Shown piece by piece: positions 38,142-46,974 of a DNA stretch of 51,287 nucleotides. Position 1 is the stretch's first letter. The number at the start of each line of letters is the position of its first letter. The notes under the pieces were generated by a model. It saw nothing but the letters and a program-made list of their open reading frames with translations. It did no database searches and was not told where the DNA came from. The DNA comes from Cellulosimicrobium cellulans (GTDB taxonomy: Bacteria; Actinomycetota; Actinomycetes; Actinomycetales; Cellulomonadaceae), in assembly GCF_016921195.1 (NCBI RefSeq), contig NZ_JAFGYF010000018.1, positions 1 through 51,287 of the forward strand, read 5' to 3'. Position numbers and translations under genes: made by a program.

Positions 38142-39218
38142 TCAGCCGATCTCCCAGCTCCCCGACCCGGTCGGGACGAGCTCGATCCACGACGTCCCGG
38201 GCTCGAGCTCGACGGGCTTCCCGTCCGCGCCCGTGAGCACCACCGGGGACTCGACCGTCTCCTTGGACCACGTCACCGGAACGTGCTTGCCGCCACTCGC
38301 CACGACGCCCTCGCCCGTCCCCACGAGCTTCGTCTCCGGGACGGGAGCCCCGGCCGGGTCCTTGAACGCCGTGTCCTGCATCGGCGCGGCCAGCAGCACG
38401 ACGTTCGTCGCCGAGAGCCGCACCTCGTCCGAGGACACCGCGGGCGTGTCGCCCTCGCTGCGGACGTAGCGACCCTCGCCGGCGTCCCACTCCCACACCG
38501 CGCTGCTCGCGAACGTGAGCCGCACGCCGAGCCGCGTCGCCGCGCTGCCCGTCACCGTCGCCGAGCCTGTCCCGGGCTCGCGCGCGAAGACGAACTGGGC
38601 CGGCGGGGGCGCGGTGCGGTCGCCGTCGGCCTGGGCCCAGAACTCCTCCGGGCTGCCGTAGACGTTGTGCGGAGCACGGCGCGCGCGCGTCGTGGCGAAC
38701 CCGTCGTCACCCTCGTCCATGACGACCGACTGGACGCCCGCCGCGCCGACGGCATCGATGAACGGCTCCTGCCCGCCCGTGTACGCGAGGATCCCGTGCA
38801 GCGGGCCGACGATCGCCGGGTCCATCGGCCGGACCGAGCGGACCGGCCCCACGCTCGCGGGGACCTGCGAGTGGTAGACCGCGACGAAGCGCGTGATGCC
38901 GCCCTCGACGACCTCCTCCCACACGACGTCGGCCTGCTCGAGGCCGGTCTGCGGGCGCGCCTGGGGCGCGTTCTCGATCTTCACCGCGAGAGCCGGCCGG
39001 TCGGCGACCTCCTCGGCCGCGACGCCGGTCAGCGGCCAGACGAGCGGCACGTCCGGCGTCGGCGGCGCGCTCTTGTCCGCGGACACGTCCGCGGGGACCG
39101 TCTCCGTGATGGGCGCGGCGGGCTCGCCGCCGCACCCCGCGAGCAGGACGGTCGCCGCGGCGAGCGCGACCACCAGCCCCGCCCGGGCCGCACCCGGCCC
39201 TCGTGCCGTCCTCGTCAT
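38142..39218 (-). CDS. DUF3048 (YerB-type) lipoprotein
   Basis: 358 residues. The signal ends in the lipobox VLLAGC with lipid-bearing Cys 29. Conserved blocks are WPLTGVAAEEVADRPALAVKIENAPQARPQTGLEQADVVWEEVVEGGITRF, VGPVRSVRPMD, and the second domain from about 240 (VTWSKETVESPVVL). The ATG at 39218 has GGGAGG upstream. YerB-type proteins are surface lipoproteins with unproven function. It is divergent from menE. Confidence 0.9.
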   Translation of the reverse strand: MTRTARGPGAARAGLVVALAAATVLLAGCGGEPAAPITETVPADVSADKSAPPTPDVPLVWPLTGVAAEEVADRPALAVKIENAPQARPQTGLEQADVVWEEVVEGGITRFVAVYHSQVPASVGPVRSVRPMDPAIVGPLHGILAYTGGQEPFIDAVGAAGVQSVVMDEGDDGFATTRARRAPHNVYGSPEEFWAQADGDRTAPPPAQFVFAREPGTGSATVTGSAATRLGVRLTFASSAVWEWDAGEGRYVRSEGDTPAVSSDEVRLSATNVVLLAAPMQDTAFKDPAGAPVPETKLVGTGEGVVASGGKHVPVTWSKETVESPVVLTGADGKPVELEPGTSWIELVPTGSGSWEIG

Positions 39219-39304
39219 CCTCGACCTCCCCGTCGGTCCAGGACCCGGTCCCGGAGCAGCCCCTGCGACGGACGTGCGCTTCCCCGTCACCCTACGGCCC
39301 GGCC

Positions 39305-39310
39305 TACGCT
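39305..39310 (+). promoter_or_regulatory. -10 box of menE
   Basis: TACGCT, identical to the menF box, ending 6 bases before the GTG at 39317. No ribosome site fits between, so the message is probably leaderless. Confidence 0.55.
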
Positions 39311-39316
39311 GATCCG

Positions 39317-40582
39317 GTGAACCGCGCCGTCGTCCCCGCCGATCTCGGCGCCCTGGTCTCGGCGGTCGGCGCCGCGCTCGACGGCGACGGCCCTCCGGTG
39401 GCGCCCGTCCCGCCGCTCCCCCGGCCAGGGCGCGCCGACGTCCCGCCGGGCGCCGCGCTCGTCCTGCGCACGTCGGGCTCGACGGGCGAGCCGCGCGAGG
39501 TCGTGCTGTCCGCGGCCGCGCTGCGCGCCTCCGGCGCCGCGACGCACCAGCGGCTGGGCGGCCCCGGGCACTGGCTCCTGACGCTGCCCGCGACGCACGT
39601 CGCGGGCGTGCAGGTGGTCGCCCGCGCGCACGCGGCGGGGCGAGGCCTCACGGTCGCGCCGGAGGACGAGCCCTTCACCCCGGCCGGGTTCGCCGCGCTC
39701 GTCGCCCGGTCGCCGCGTGCGGAGCGCCGGTACGTCTCGCTCGTCCCCACGCAGCTCCACCGCCTGCTCGCCGCGGCGGAGGCGGGCTCGGACGGCGGCG
39801 CGGCGGCCCTCGACGCGCTCTGCGCCCTCGACGCCGTCCTGCTCGGCGGTGCCGCCGCGCCGCCCGCGCTGCTGCGCCGCGCGAGGGCGGCGGGCGCGCG
39901 CGTCGTGACCACCTACGGCATGACGGAGACGAGCGGCGGCTGCGTGTACGACGGCGTGCCGCTGGCGGGCGCGCGCGTGCGCCTCGCACGCCCGACGGCC
40001 GCGGACGGGCCGGACGGCGCCCCGGGCGTCATCGAGCTCTCCGGACCGTTCCTCGCCGACGGCTACCTCGGCGACCCGGCCGCGACCGCGCACGCGTTCC
40101 GCACCGACGACGACGGCACGCGCTGGTTCCGCACCAGCGATCTCGGCCGGCTCGACGGGTCGCCGGACGGGCCCTCGCTCACCGTGCTCGGCCGGGCGGA
40201 CGACGTCGTCGTCTCGGGCGGCGTCAACGTCGCCCCGGCCGCGGTCGAGGCCCTGGTCGCCGAGGTCGACGGCGTGGGCGAGGCGTGCGTCGTCGGCGTG
40301 CCGCACCCGGAGTGGGGGCAGGAGGTCGTCGCGGTCGTCACGACCGCCGAGCCGGCGCCCGCCCCTCCCGGCCCCGGTCGCGAGGGCACGGTCGTGGTCG
40401 CGGAAGCCCCGACCGCGCTCGTCGCCACGGTCCGGGACCACGTCGCGGATAGGCTGGAGCGGGCGGCCGCACCGCGTCGCGTGCTCGTCGTCGCGGATCT
40501 CCCGCGCCGGGGGCCCGGCAAGGTGGACCGCGCCGCGGTGGCGCGGCTCGCCGTCGGGCACCTCCAGTCCCGCCCTGGTTGA
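39317..40582 (+). CDS. menE: o-Succinylbenzoate-CoA ligase
   Basis: Adenylate-forming enzyme that activates o-succinylbenzoate for MenB, 421 residues. Core motifs: RTSGSTGEPREV (phosphate loop), TYGMTETSGG (aryl-binding), RTSDLGRLD, GRADDVVVSGGVNV (hinge), and the C-terminal catalytic Lys in RGPGKVDRAAV. It lacks the first about 60 residues of longer family members, which is normal for actinobacterial MenE. The GTG start is fixed by the -10 box 6 bases upstream. Confidence 0.93.
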   Translation: MNRAVVPADLGALVSAVGAALDGDGPPVAPVPPLPRPGRADVPPGAALVLRTSGSTGEPREVVLSAAALRASGAATHQRLGGPGHWLLTLPATHVAGVQVVARAHAAGRGLTVAPEDEPFTPAGFAALVARSPRAERRYVSLVPTQLHRLLAAAEAGSDGGAAALDALCALDAVLLGGAAAPPALLRRARAAGARVVTTYGMTETSGGCVYDGVPLAGARVRLARPTAADGPDGAPGVIELSGPFLADGYLGDPAATAHAFRTDDDGTRWFRTSDLGRLDGSPDGPSLTVLGRADDVVVSGGVNVAPAAVEALVAEVDGVGEACVVGVPHPEWGQEVVAVVTTAEPAPAPPGPGREGTVVVAEAPTALVATVRDHVADRLERAAAPRRVLVVADLPRRGPGKVDRAAVARLAVGHLQSRPG

Positions 40583-40636
40583 GCCGCCCGCGGTCCCCAC
40601 CACCCCGCACGACCCGCACGACCGAGACGGAGCACC

Positions 40637-41506
40637 ATGGCCAGCACCACCGAGTGGGTCGCGGGCGCGCGCCCCCGCACCCTCCCCGCCGCCGCGACGC
40701 CCGTCATCGTCGGGTCCGGCGCCGCGGCCCAGGTGGACGGTTTCGCGTTGTGGCCGGCGCTGCTCGCGCTCGGCGTCGCGCTCGCGCTCCAGGTGGGCGT
40801 GAACTATGCGAACGACTACTCCGACGGCGTGCGGGGCACCGACCTCGACCGCGTCGGCCCCATGCGGCTCACCGCGACCGGCGCCGCGCGACCCGGGCAG
40901 GTGCGCGCCGCGGCGTTCGGCGCGTTCGGCGTCGCCGCCGTCCTCGGGCTCGTGCTCTGCGCGGTGACCGGCCACTGGTGGCTGGTCGCCGTGGGCGCGC
41001 TCGCGATCCTCGCGGGCTGGTACTACACGGGCGGGCGCAACCCCTACGGCTACCGGGGCCTCGGTGAGGTCGGGGTGTTCGTGTTCTTCGGGCTCGTGGC
41101 CACGCTCGGCACCACCTACACGCAGGCGGACGTGGTCACGTGGCCCTCGGCCGTCGGCGCGGTCGCGGTGGGGCTGCTCGCGTGCGCGATCCTCATGGTC
41201 AACAACATCCGCGACATCCCCACCGACGTGGTCGCGGGCAAGCGCACGCTCGCGGTACGGCTCGGCGACTTCCGTGCGCGCCGGGCGTACGTCGCGATGA
41301 TCTGGGTCCCGCTGCTGCTAGTGGTCGTGTGCGCGTTCGCGTCGCCCTGGGCGCTCGGCACCCTGGTCCTCCTGCTGCCGGCCGTGCTCCTCACGCTCCC
41401 GGTGATCGCGGGCGCGCGCGGACCGCTCCTCGTGCCGGTGCTCGCCGGGACCGGGCTGTTCGAGCTCGCGTACGGCGTGCTGCTGGGGGTCGGGCTCGCG
41501 CTCTGA
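40637..41506 (+). CDS. menA: 1,4-Dihydroxy-2-naphthoate polyprenyltransferase
   Basis: 289-residue UbiA-family membrane enzyme that attaches the polyprenyl chain to the naphthoquinol ring. Both aspartate motifs are present: NYANDYSDGVRGTD (first) and NNIRDIPTDVVAGKRTLAVRLG (second), separated by about five of the eight to nine helices. It follows menE by 54 bases with GGAGCACC before the ATG. Its prenyl donor should come from the synthase at the end of the nuo operon. Confidence 0.95.
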   Translation: MASTTEWVAGARPRTLPAAATPVIVGSGAAAQVDGFALWPALLALGVALALQVGVNYANDYSDGVRGTDLDRVGPMRLTATGAARPGQVRAAAFGAFGVAAVLGLVLCAVTGHWWLVAVGALAILAGWYYTGGRNPYGYRGLGEVGVFVFFGLVATLGTTYTQADVVTWPSAVGAVAVGLLACAILMVNNIRDIPTDVVAGKRTLAVRLGDFRARRAYVAMIWVPLLLVVVCAFASPWALGTLVLLLPAVLLTLPVIAGARGPLLVPVLAGTGLFELAYGVLLGVGLAL

Positions 41507-41533
41507 GCGTCGGCAGGCCGCGGCCCCGGCGGC

Positions 41534-41884
41534 TCAGCGGGCCGACGACGTCCCGGGCTGCTCGGTCGGCGTCGCGTCCGTGCCCGACGACGTCGCGTTC
41601 CCCTCGGGTTCGAGGGCCGCGTCGAGGGCCGCGTCCTCGGCCGCCGCGTCGTCCTCGATCTCGCGCGAGAACCGCTCACCCGTCCGGGCGCGGTGCTCTG
41701 CCCGCTCGGCGAGGTAGCGCGAGGCCGCGTCGCGGGGCTTGCGCAGGGTCAGGTACGACAGCATGAGCGCGACGACCGCGGCGACGAGGACGAGCAGCCA
41801 GCCCCGGAGGCCGGCGAACCAGAGCGCGGCGAGCGCGACCGCGAAGAGCAGCAGACGCAGGACGGAGTAGACGACGACAGGCAC
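41534..41884 (-). CDS. DUF4229 small membrane protein
   Basis: 116 residues from GTG 41884. Two hydrophobic helices near the N-terminus (VYSVLRLLLFAVALAALWF and WLLVLVAAVVALMLSYL) are followed by LRKPRDAASRYLAER and an acidic, disordered tail. This matches DUF4229 proteins, which are common beside menA in Actinobacteria; no function is known. TACCCT lies 6 bases before the GTG. It is convergent with menA. Confidence 0.8.
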   Translation of the reverse strand: MPVVVYSVLRLLLFAVALAALWFAGLRGWLLVLVAAVVALMLSYLTLRKPRDAASRYLAERAEHRARTGERFSREIEDDAAAEDAALDAALEPEGNATSSGTDATPTEQPGTSSAR

Positions 41885-41890
41885 GACTCC

Positions 41891-41896
41891 AGGGTA
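41891..41896 (-). promoter_or_regulatory. -10 box of the DUF4229 gene
   Basis: TACCCT on the minus strand, separated from the GTG by GGAGTC (6 bases). Confidence 0.5.
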
Positions 41897-41903
41897 CGGC
41901 CCG

Positions 41904-41909
41904 TAGGCT
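41904..41909 (+). promoter_or_regulatory. -10 box of the PLDc_N gene
   Basis: TAGGCT, separated from the ATG by GGAGCC (6 bases); it mirrors the divergent box at 41891-41896. Confidence 0.5.
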
Positions 41910-41915
41910 GGAGCC

Positions 41916-42386
41916 ATGCTTCGCGTGCTGCTCCCCCTCATCGCCGTCGGCCTCGCGGTCTACGCGCTCGTCGACCTCGCCTCGAGCGACGAGGAGGAGC
42001 GCGGCGGCATCCCGAAGGGGCTGTGGATCGTCCTCATCATCCTGCTGCCGTTCCTCGGCCCGATCGCGTGGATCCTCGTCAAGCGGTCCGCGTCCCGCTC
42101 GGGCTCGCGGTACGCGGGCGGCCGCCCCTCGGGCGGCTCGTCGAACGGCGCCGCGCGCCGTCGTCGCAGCGCGCCCCTCGCCCCCGACGACGACCCCGAG
42201 TTCCTGTGGCGGCTCGAGCAGCAGCAGCGCCGCCAGGCACGCGACGAGGCGCCGTCGCCCGCGACGGACGACGCTCCTCCGGCGGCCGGGGGCACGACGG
42301 AGGACGGCCGGGCCGAGGACGACGGCGACGCGCGTCGTCCCGGAGCGAGCAACGGCACCGACGACGGCGACGACACCGCCCGCTGA
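41916..42386 (+). CDS. PLDc_N domain small membrane protein
   Basis: 156 residues. Two helices (MLRVLLPLIAVGLAVYALVDL and KGLWIVLIILLPFLGPIAWILV) separated by a short acidic loop make the PLDc_N module found before cardiolipin synthase domains, but no catalytic domain follows. The rest is a charged, disordered tail with EFLWRLEQQQRRQ. Function unknown. Confidence 0.82.
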   Translation: MLRVLLPLIAVGLAVYALVDLASSDEEERGGIPKGLWIVLIILLPFLGPIAWILVKRSASRSGSRYAGGRPSGGSSNGAARRRRSAPLAPDDDPEFLWRLEQQQRRQARDEAPSPATDDAPPAAGGTTEDGRAEDDGDARRPGASNGTDDGDDTAR

Positions 42387-42409
42387 CCACCCCACCACCC
42401 GCCGGTCGG

Positions 42410-42424
42410 GCGCTCGGTGAGCGC
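42410..42424. terminator. Short hairpin between convergent genes
   Basis: GCGCTC, loop GGT, GAGCGC in the 55-base gap between the PLDc_N and ccsB stops. The stem is only 6 bp. Confidence 0.35.
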
Positions 42425-42441
42425 GCGGCGCCGGGCCGGGC

Positions 42442-43461
42442 TCAGTCGCCCGGGTTGAGGCCCGAGTACGAGTGCTTGCCGTTGAACAGCAGGTTCACGC
42501 CGGTGAAGTTGAACAGCACGCACGCGTAGCCGACGATCACGAAGTACGCCGCCCGGCGCCCGGACCAGCCGCGGGTCGTGCGCGCGTGCAGGTAGGCCGC
42601 GTACACGATCCAGACGACGAAGCTCCAGACCTCCTTGGGGTCCCAGCCCCAGTAGCGGCCCCACGCGTGCTCGGCCCAGATCGCGCCGCCGATGATGGTG
42701 AACGTCCACAGCACGAACGCGACCGCGTTGAGGCGGAAGCTCAGCGCCTCGAGCTGCACGGGCCCGGGCGTCGAGTCGAGCCAGCGCCAGCCGCGCGCGC
42801 CGAGGAACGCGTTGCCGGAGTCGCGCGAGTCGCGCAGGAGCTGGAGGACGGACGTCACGAAGGCGACGGTGAAGATGCCGGTCGCGATGATCGCGACGCC
42901 CACGTGGATGACGAGCCAGTAGGACTGGAGCGCGGGCTGCACGCCCGTCGCGGCGACGAAGAACGCGTTCTGCGCGAGCACGAGGAAGAGCACCGCGAGG
43001 CCGGTCACGAACGACCCGAGGAAGCGCACGTCGCGCTTGAGCGAGACACCGAGGAACACCGCGAGGGCGACGAAGGCACCGACGAGCGTGAACTCGTACA
43101 TGTTGGCCCAGGGCGTGCGGCCCGCGGCGATCCCCCGCGTGACGATCGCGACGAGCAGCAGCGCCGTCCCGAGCCACGTGAGCGAGATCCCGATGTTGGC
43201 GGCCTTGCGCGACGGCTCGGGCGTGGCGACGGGCGCGGCGTCGACGGCGTCCGGCGCGTCCGGGCCGTACGGCGACGCCGACGCGCCCGCGCCCGCGAGA
43301 ACCTCGGCGCCGGGCACCTTCGCGTCGGCCCGCGCCTCGGCCCGCACGTCGTCGGCGCGGCCCGCCAGCCGCGCGAGGTCGATCGCGAACGCGACGAGCG
43401 CGACGGTCAGGGCAGTCGCAGCGGCCCAGACGAGGTCCTGGCTCAGCTCGGCTACGGTCAT
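42442..43461 (-). CDS. ccsB: System II cytochrome c biogenesis protein CcsB (ResC/CcsA family)
   Basis: 339 residues, about eight helices. The haem-handling Trp-rich motif is complete: WGRYWGWDPKEVWSFVVWIVYAAYLH. Flanking conserved His residues are in IHVGVA and near ARTTRGW. With ResB it moves haem across the membrane and attaches it to apocytochrome c. The ATG at 43461 overlaps the resB stop (ATGA). A 70-residue soluble loop (ADDVRAEARAD to EPSRKAAN) follows the first helix. Confidence 0.95.
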   Translation of the reverse strand: MTVAELSQDLVWAAATALTVALVAFAIDLARLAGRADDVRAEARADAKVPGAEVLAGAGASASPYGPDAPDAVDAAPVATPEPSRKAANIGISLTWLGTALLLVAIVTRGIAAGRTPWANMYEFTLVGAFVALAVFLGVSLKRDVRFLGSFVTGLAVLFLVLAQNAFFVAATGVQPALQSYWLVIHVGVAIIATGIFTVAFVTSVLQLLRDSRDSGNAFLGARGWRWLDSTPGPVQLEALSFRLNAVAFVLWTFTIIGGAIWAEHAWGRYWGWDPKEVWSFVVWIVYAAYLHARTTRGWSGRRAAYFVIVGYACVLFNFTGVNLLFNGKHSYSGLNPGD

Positions 43462-45356
43462 CGGTCAGCCTTTCGTGCGCGGTCGCGCGCGGTCGGGTCC
43501 TGTGCGGGACGCCCGGTCGGGCGGGTGCCGTCCGCCGGGATGCGCCCCGGCGACGAGGTGAGGTCGCCCTCACCCGATGGTGCCACGCCCGGGAGCGCGG
43601 CGAGAAGCGAGTCCACCTCGCCCTGGAGGCCAGCGTCGTCCCCGCGGGCGAGGCCCGCGACGGCGACGACGGTGCGCTCGCGCGGGGGGTCGTCGCCCGT
43701 CCCGGGCACCTCCTCGCGCCAGGCGCGCACCCACACGCGGCGGCGCGGGGTGAAGAGCGAGACGGCGAGGCCCGTGAGCGCGCCGAGCGAGAACACGAGC
43801 ACCCACGTGAGCGACGGGTCGTGGCGCAGGTCGAGCGCGACGTAGCGCGGCAGCGAGTCGAACGTGATCGTCCCGAGGCCGTCGGGCAGGTCGACGGTCT
43901 CGCCCGGGGCGACGAGGAGCTTGACGCGCTCGCCGTCCTCGTCGACCGACGGCGTGAGGCCGTCGGTGTCGAGGCGGTAGACGTTCTGCGGCAGGCCCTC
44001 GTCGAGGCCGAGGTCGCCGCGGTAGACCTCGAGCACGAGCAGCGGGTTGATCGGCTGCGGGTACACCGACGCCGCGGTCTGTCCGTCCTCGCTGATCTCG
44101 GCCGTGGGGAGGAAGTACCCGACGAGCCCGATCTGGTCGAGGCCGGCCGACACGTCGGGCACCTTGATGACGCCGCGCGAGGTGTACATCGTGTCCTCGG
44201 GCAGGAACGGCACGCGGCCGGAGAACGCGACCTCGCCGTCGGCGTCGTGCACCGTGACCTCGGGCGCGAACCCGTTGCCCTGGAGGTAGATCTTGGCGCC
44301 GCCCGCGGTGAGCGGGTGGTTGACCTTGATGGTCTCCTCGTGGGTCGCACCGTCGGGGTCGCGCACGGTGACCGTCGCCGTGAAGTCGCGCGACTGCGCG
44401 AACGCGACGGAGTCCTGGGCGAACTCCGACTCGAACGCGTCGAGCGTCATGGAGAACGGCACGAGCGACGACGGGCGGAACCAGGCGCCGTTCTCGAACG
44501 TGTCGTAGTCGACGACCGCGTTCGCGAACCCGCGTCCTTCGGTGACGATCGCCTGACCGCGGTAGTGCAAGAGCTGGCCCGTCGCGACGGCGACCAGGAG
44601 GCCGACGAGCGACAGGTGGAACAGCAGGTTGCCGGTCTCGCGCACGTAGCCGCGCTCGGCGGACACGGTGCGCGCCGCGGGGCGCGCAGCGGCGCGGCCG
44701 CGCGCCGGGGCGGCCTCCTCGGCGCCGGTGTCGACGCGGAACGTCGGCAGCCGGCGCAGGCGGCCGCGCAGGTGGGTGCTCGCCGCCGCGACGACCTCGT
44801 CCGGGGAGGCGTCGGTGACGACGCGCGCCTGCGCCGGGAAGCGGTCGAAGCGCCGCGGCGTGCGCGGCGGGCGCGTGCGCAGCGCCTGCCAGTGCGCCTT
44901 CGTGCGCGGCAGGATGCAGCCGACGAGCGAGACGAACAGCAGGAGGTAGATCGCGGAGAACCACACCGAGGCGTAGACGTCGAAGAAGCCGAGCCGGTCG
45001 AGCCACTCCCCCGTCGTCGGGTTCTCCTGGAGGTAGCGCAGCACGGCCGCGGGGTCCTGCGGGCGCTGCGGCAGGACGGAGCCGGGCACCGCCGCGACCG
45101 CGAGCAGCATGAGGAGCATGAGCGCGACCCGCATGCTCGTGAGCTGGCGCCACGTCCAGCGCAGCGTGCCGCGCCAGCCGAGCCTCGGGAGCGCCGGGCC
45201 GCCGTCGCCTCCTGCGCCGCTGCCGCCACCCGGGGTCGTCCGGTCCCCCGGGCCGTCGCCCGCCGAGAACGCGTCGTCGATGCCCTCGGGGCGGTAGCCC
45301 GCCGTCCGCTCCGCCTGCTCCCCGGCCTTCGCGGCCTGGCCGGTCCGTTCGGTCAT
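43458..45356 (-). CDS. resB: System II cytochrome c biogenesis protein ResB
   Basis: 632 residues. A long soluble N-terminus (1-55) precedes helices with RMALMLLMLLAVAAVPGSVLPQRP, then FDVYASVWFSAIYLLLFVSLVGCILPRTK, a third helix (NLLFHLSLVGLLVAVATGQL), a large outside domain, and a last helix near residue 540 (VLVFSLGALTGLAVSLF). This is the ResB pattern. It partners CcsB. It starts one base after the ccdA stop region. Confidence 0.94.
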   Translation of the reverse strand: MTERTGQAAKAGEQAERTAGYRPEGIDDAFSAGDGPGDRTTPGGGSGAGGDGGPALPRLGWRGTLRWTWRQLTSMRVALMLLMLLAVAAVPGSVLPQRPQDPAAVLRYLQENPTTGEWLDRLGFFDVYASVWFSAIYLLLFVSLVGCILPRTKAHWQALRTRPPRTPRRFDRFPAQARVVTDASPDEVVAAASTHLRGRLRRLPTFRVDTGAEEAAPARGRAAARPAARTVSAERGYVRETGNLLFHLSLVGLLVAVATGQLLHYRGQAIVTEGRGFANAVVDYDTFENGAWFRPSSLVPFSMTLDAFESEFAQDSVAFAQSRDFTATVTVRDPDGATHEETIKVNHPLTAGGAKIYLQGNGFAPEVTVHDADGEVAFSGRVPFLPEDTMYTSRGVIKVPDVSAGLDQIGLVGYFLPTAEISEDGQTAASVYPQPINPLLVLEVYRGDLGLDEGLPQNVYRLDTDGLTPSVDEDGERVKLLVAPGETVDLPDGLGTITFDSLPRYVALDLRHDPSLTWVLVFSLGALTGLAVSLFTPRRRVWVRAWREEVPGTGDDPPRERTVVAVAGLARGDDAGLQGEVDSLLAALPGVAPSGEGDLTSSPGRIPADGTRPTGRPAQDPTARDRARKADR

Positions 45357-45357
45357 C

Positions 45358-46212
45358 TCACACCACCGTCACGTAACCGTCGATCCAGCCCTGCATGGTC
45401 GTGGTCCAGGTCGTCCACAGGCCGGTGACCAGGGCGAGACCGATGAGCACGAGCAGCCCACCGCCGATCCGCATGATCGCGAGGCGGTGCCGGCGCAGGA
45501 ACCCGAGCATGCGCTGCGAGCTCTGCAGGCCGAGCGCGATGAGCAGGAACGGCACGCCCAGTCCGAGGCAGTAGGCGACCCCGAGGATCGCGCCACGGCC
45601 CGCCGACGCCTCGTTCAGCGACAGCGACTGCACGGCGACGAGCGTCGGACCGAGGCACGGCGTCCAGCCGAGCCCGAACACGACGCCGAGCAGCGGCGCT
45701 CCCCACAGCCCGGCCTGCGGGCTCAGGTGCAGCCGCCGCTCGCGCTGCAGGAACGGGACCGCACCCATGAAGGCGAGCCCCATGAGGACGACGACCACGC
45801 CCAGGACGCGCGTGATGACGTCCTCCCAGCGGACCAGGTGCACGCCGATCGCGCCGGCCGCGACCATCAGCGCGACGAAGACGAGGGTGAACCCGGCGAC
45901 GAAGAGCGCGACCCCCGCGAGCACGCGCCCGCGGCTCGGCGCCGTGACCCGGGTGGCCGTCGTCGTGCCCCCGGACGGTCCGCGCCCGCTGCCGGCGTTC
46001 GCCGCGGCCATGCCGGAGACGTAGCCGACGTACCCGGGCACGAGCGGCAGCACGCACGGCGACGCGAAAGAGGCGAGCCCGGCCAGCACCGCCACCGGGA
46101 CCGCCAGCAGCATCGACCCGCTCCAGACCGTCGCGGCGAACGTGTCGCCGACGCTCGCCGCGGGGAGCGCGGAGGCGGGGACGGTGGCGGCGAGGGACGC
46201 GAGGGTGACCAC
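45358..46212 (-). CDS. ccdA: Cytochrome c biogenesis protein CcdA
   Basis: 284 residues from GTG 46212. It carries reducing equivalents across the membrane to TlpA/ResA. The paired redox Cys are C53 (FASPCVLPLVPGYVGY) and C186 (GLGWTPCLGPTL), in the two symmetric halves. About six helices; the loop between them holds a Ser/Gly/Thr-rich insertion (residues 72-96). It starts 2 bases after the tlpA stop. Confidence 0.93.
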   Translation of the reverse strand: MVTLASLAATVPASALPAASVGDTFAATVWSGSMLLAVPVAVLAGLASFASPCVLPLVPGYVGYVSGMAAANAGSGRGPSGGTTTATRVTAPSRGRVLAGVALFVAGFTLVFVALMVAAGAIGVHLVRWEDVITRVLGVVVVLMGLAFMGAVPFLQRERRLHLSPQAGLWGAPLLGVVFGLGWTPCLGPTLVAVQSLSLNEASAGRGAILGVAYCLGLGVPFLLIALGLQSSQRMLGFLRRHRLAIMRIGGGLLVLIGLALVTGLWTTWTTTMQGWIDGYVTVV

Positions 46213-46214
46213 GG

Positions 46215-46892
46215 TCAGCCGGCCGCCTCGTCCCCGGCGAGCACGTCGTCGACGAGCGCGGTCAGGGTCGAGCCCTCCGCGAGCCCGATGACGCGCGCCG
46301 CGACGCGGCCCTCGCGGTCGAGCACGACCGTCGACGGCACGGCCTGGAGCGGCACGGTGCCGGAGAGCGCCGCGACGACCTCCCCGCTGCGGTCGTCGAT
46401 CGACGGGTAGGGCACCTCGAACCGGCGCTGGAACGCCTGCGCGGCACCCGCCTCGTCGGTCGTGTTGATGCCGAGCACCTGCACGCCGTCGTTGGCCCGG
46501 TCGTTCGCGAGCGCCACGAGGTCGGGCGCCTCGGCGCGGCACGGCGCGCACGCCGCGTACCAGGTGTTGAGGACGACGACGTCGCCCAGCCAGGCGCTCG
46601 TGTCGACCTGCTCGCCCTCGTAGTCGGTGCCGGTGAGCGCGACGACGTCGCCCCGCTCGCCGGGGTCCCAGGTGCGGACCGAGCCGTCGCCGGAGACGTA
46701 GCCCTGCCCGACGACGTCCGTCGTCGCGCCGGAGTCCTGGGCGCACGCCGCGAGGCCGAGCGTCGCGGCGACCACGACGCCCGCGGTCAGCACGCGGCGG
46801 ACGGGCGGGAGGGCGCGCGGGTCACGCGCGCGCGAGCTGGCGGTCACGGCGTCATCACGGGAGGCACCCTGCCCGGGGTTCCTGGACGCCAC
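46215..46892 (-). CDS. TlpA/ResA-type thiol-disulfide lipoprotein
   Basis: 225 residues. A lipobox TLGLAAC places the lipid on C50; the thioredoxin fold has the redox pair C115 and C118 (WYAACAPCRAEAP) and the cis-Pro in AVPSTVVLD. It reduces apocytochrome c haem Cys using electrons from CcdA. The start is uncertain: GTG 46892 has only a distant GGAGG (13 bases); a later in-frame GTG (VTASSRARDP, residue 17) would still keep the whole signal. Confidence 0.9.
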   Translation of the reverse strand: MASRNPGQGASRDDAVTASSRARDPRALPPVRRVLTAGVVVAATLGLAACAQDSGATTDVVGQGYVSGDGSVRTWDPGERGDVVALTGTDYEGEQVDTSAWLGDVVVLNTWYAACAPCRAEAPDLVALANDRANDGVQVLGINTTDEAGAAQAFQRRFEVPYPSIDDRSGEVVAALSGTVPLQAVPSTVVLDREGRVAARVIGLAEGSTLTALVDDVLAGDEAAG

Positions 46893-46916
46893 CTGAGAGA
46901 CGTGACCTCCGCCACT

Positions 46917-46936
46917 CCCGAACGGGACGGTTCGGG
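46917..46936 (-). terminator. Hairpin between the phosphatase and tlpA
   Basis: CCCGAAC and GTTCGGG arms with a 6-base loop, 25-44 bases before the tlpA start in an 82-base gap. It may lower or separate transcription between the first gene and the ccs genes. Confidence 0.4.
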
Positions 46937-46974
46937 CGTCCGGACGGCGACGACGGCACGAGACATGACCGACG

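Noticed and set aside
40600-40620. Direct repeat CGCACGACC before menA
   Set aside because: Only two short copies in simple high-GC sequence; chance is likely and no regulator is suggested.
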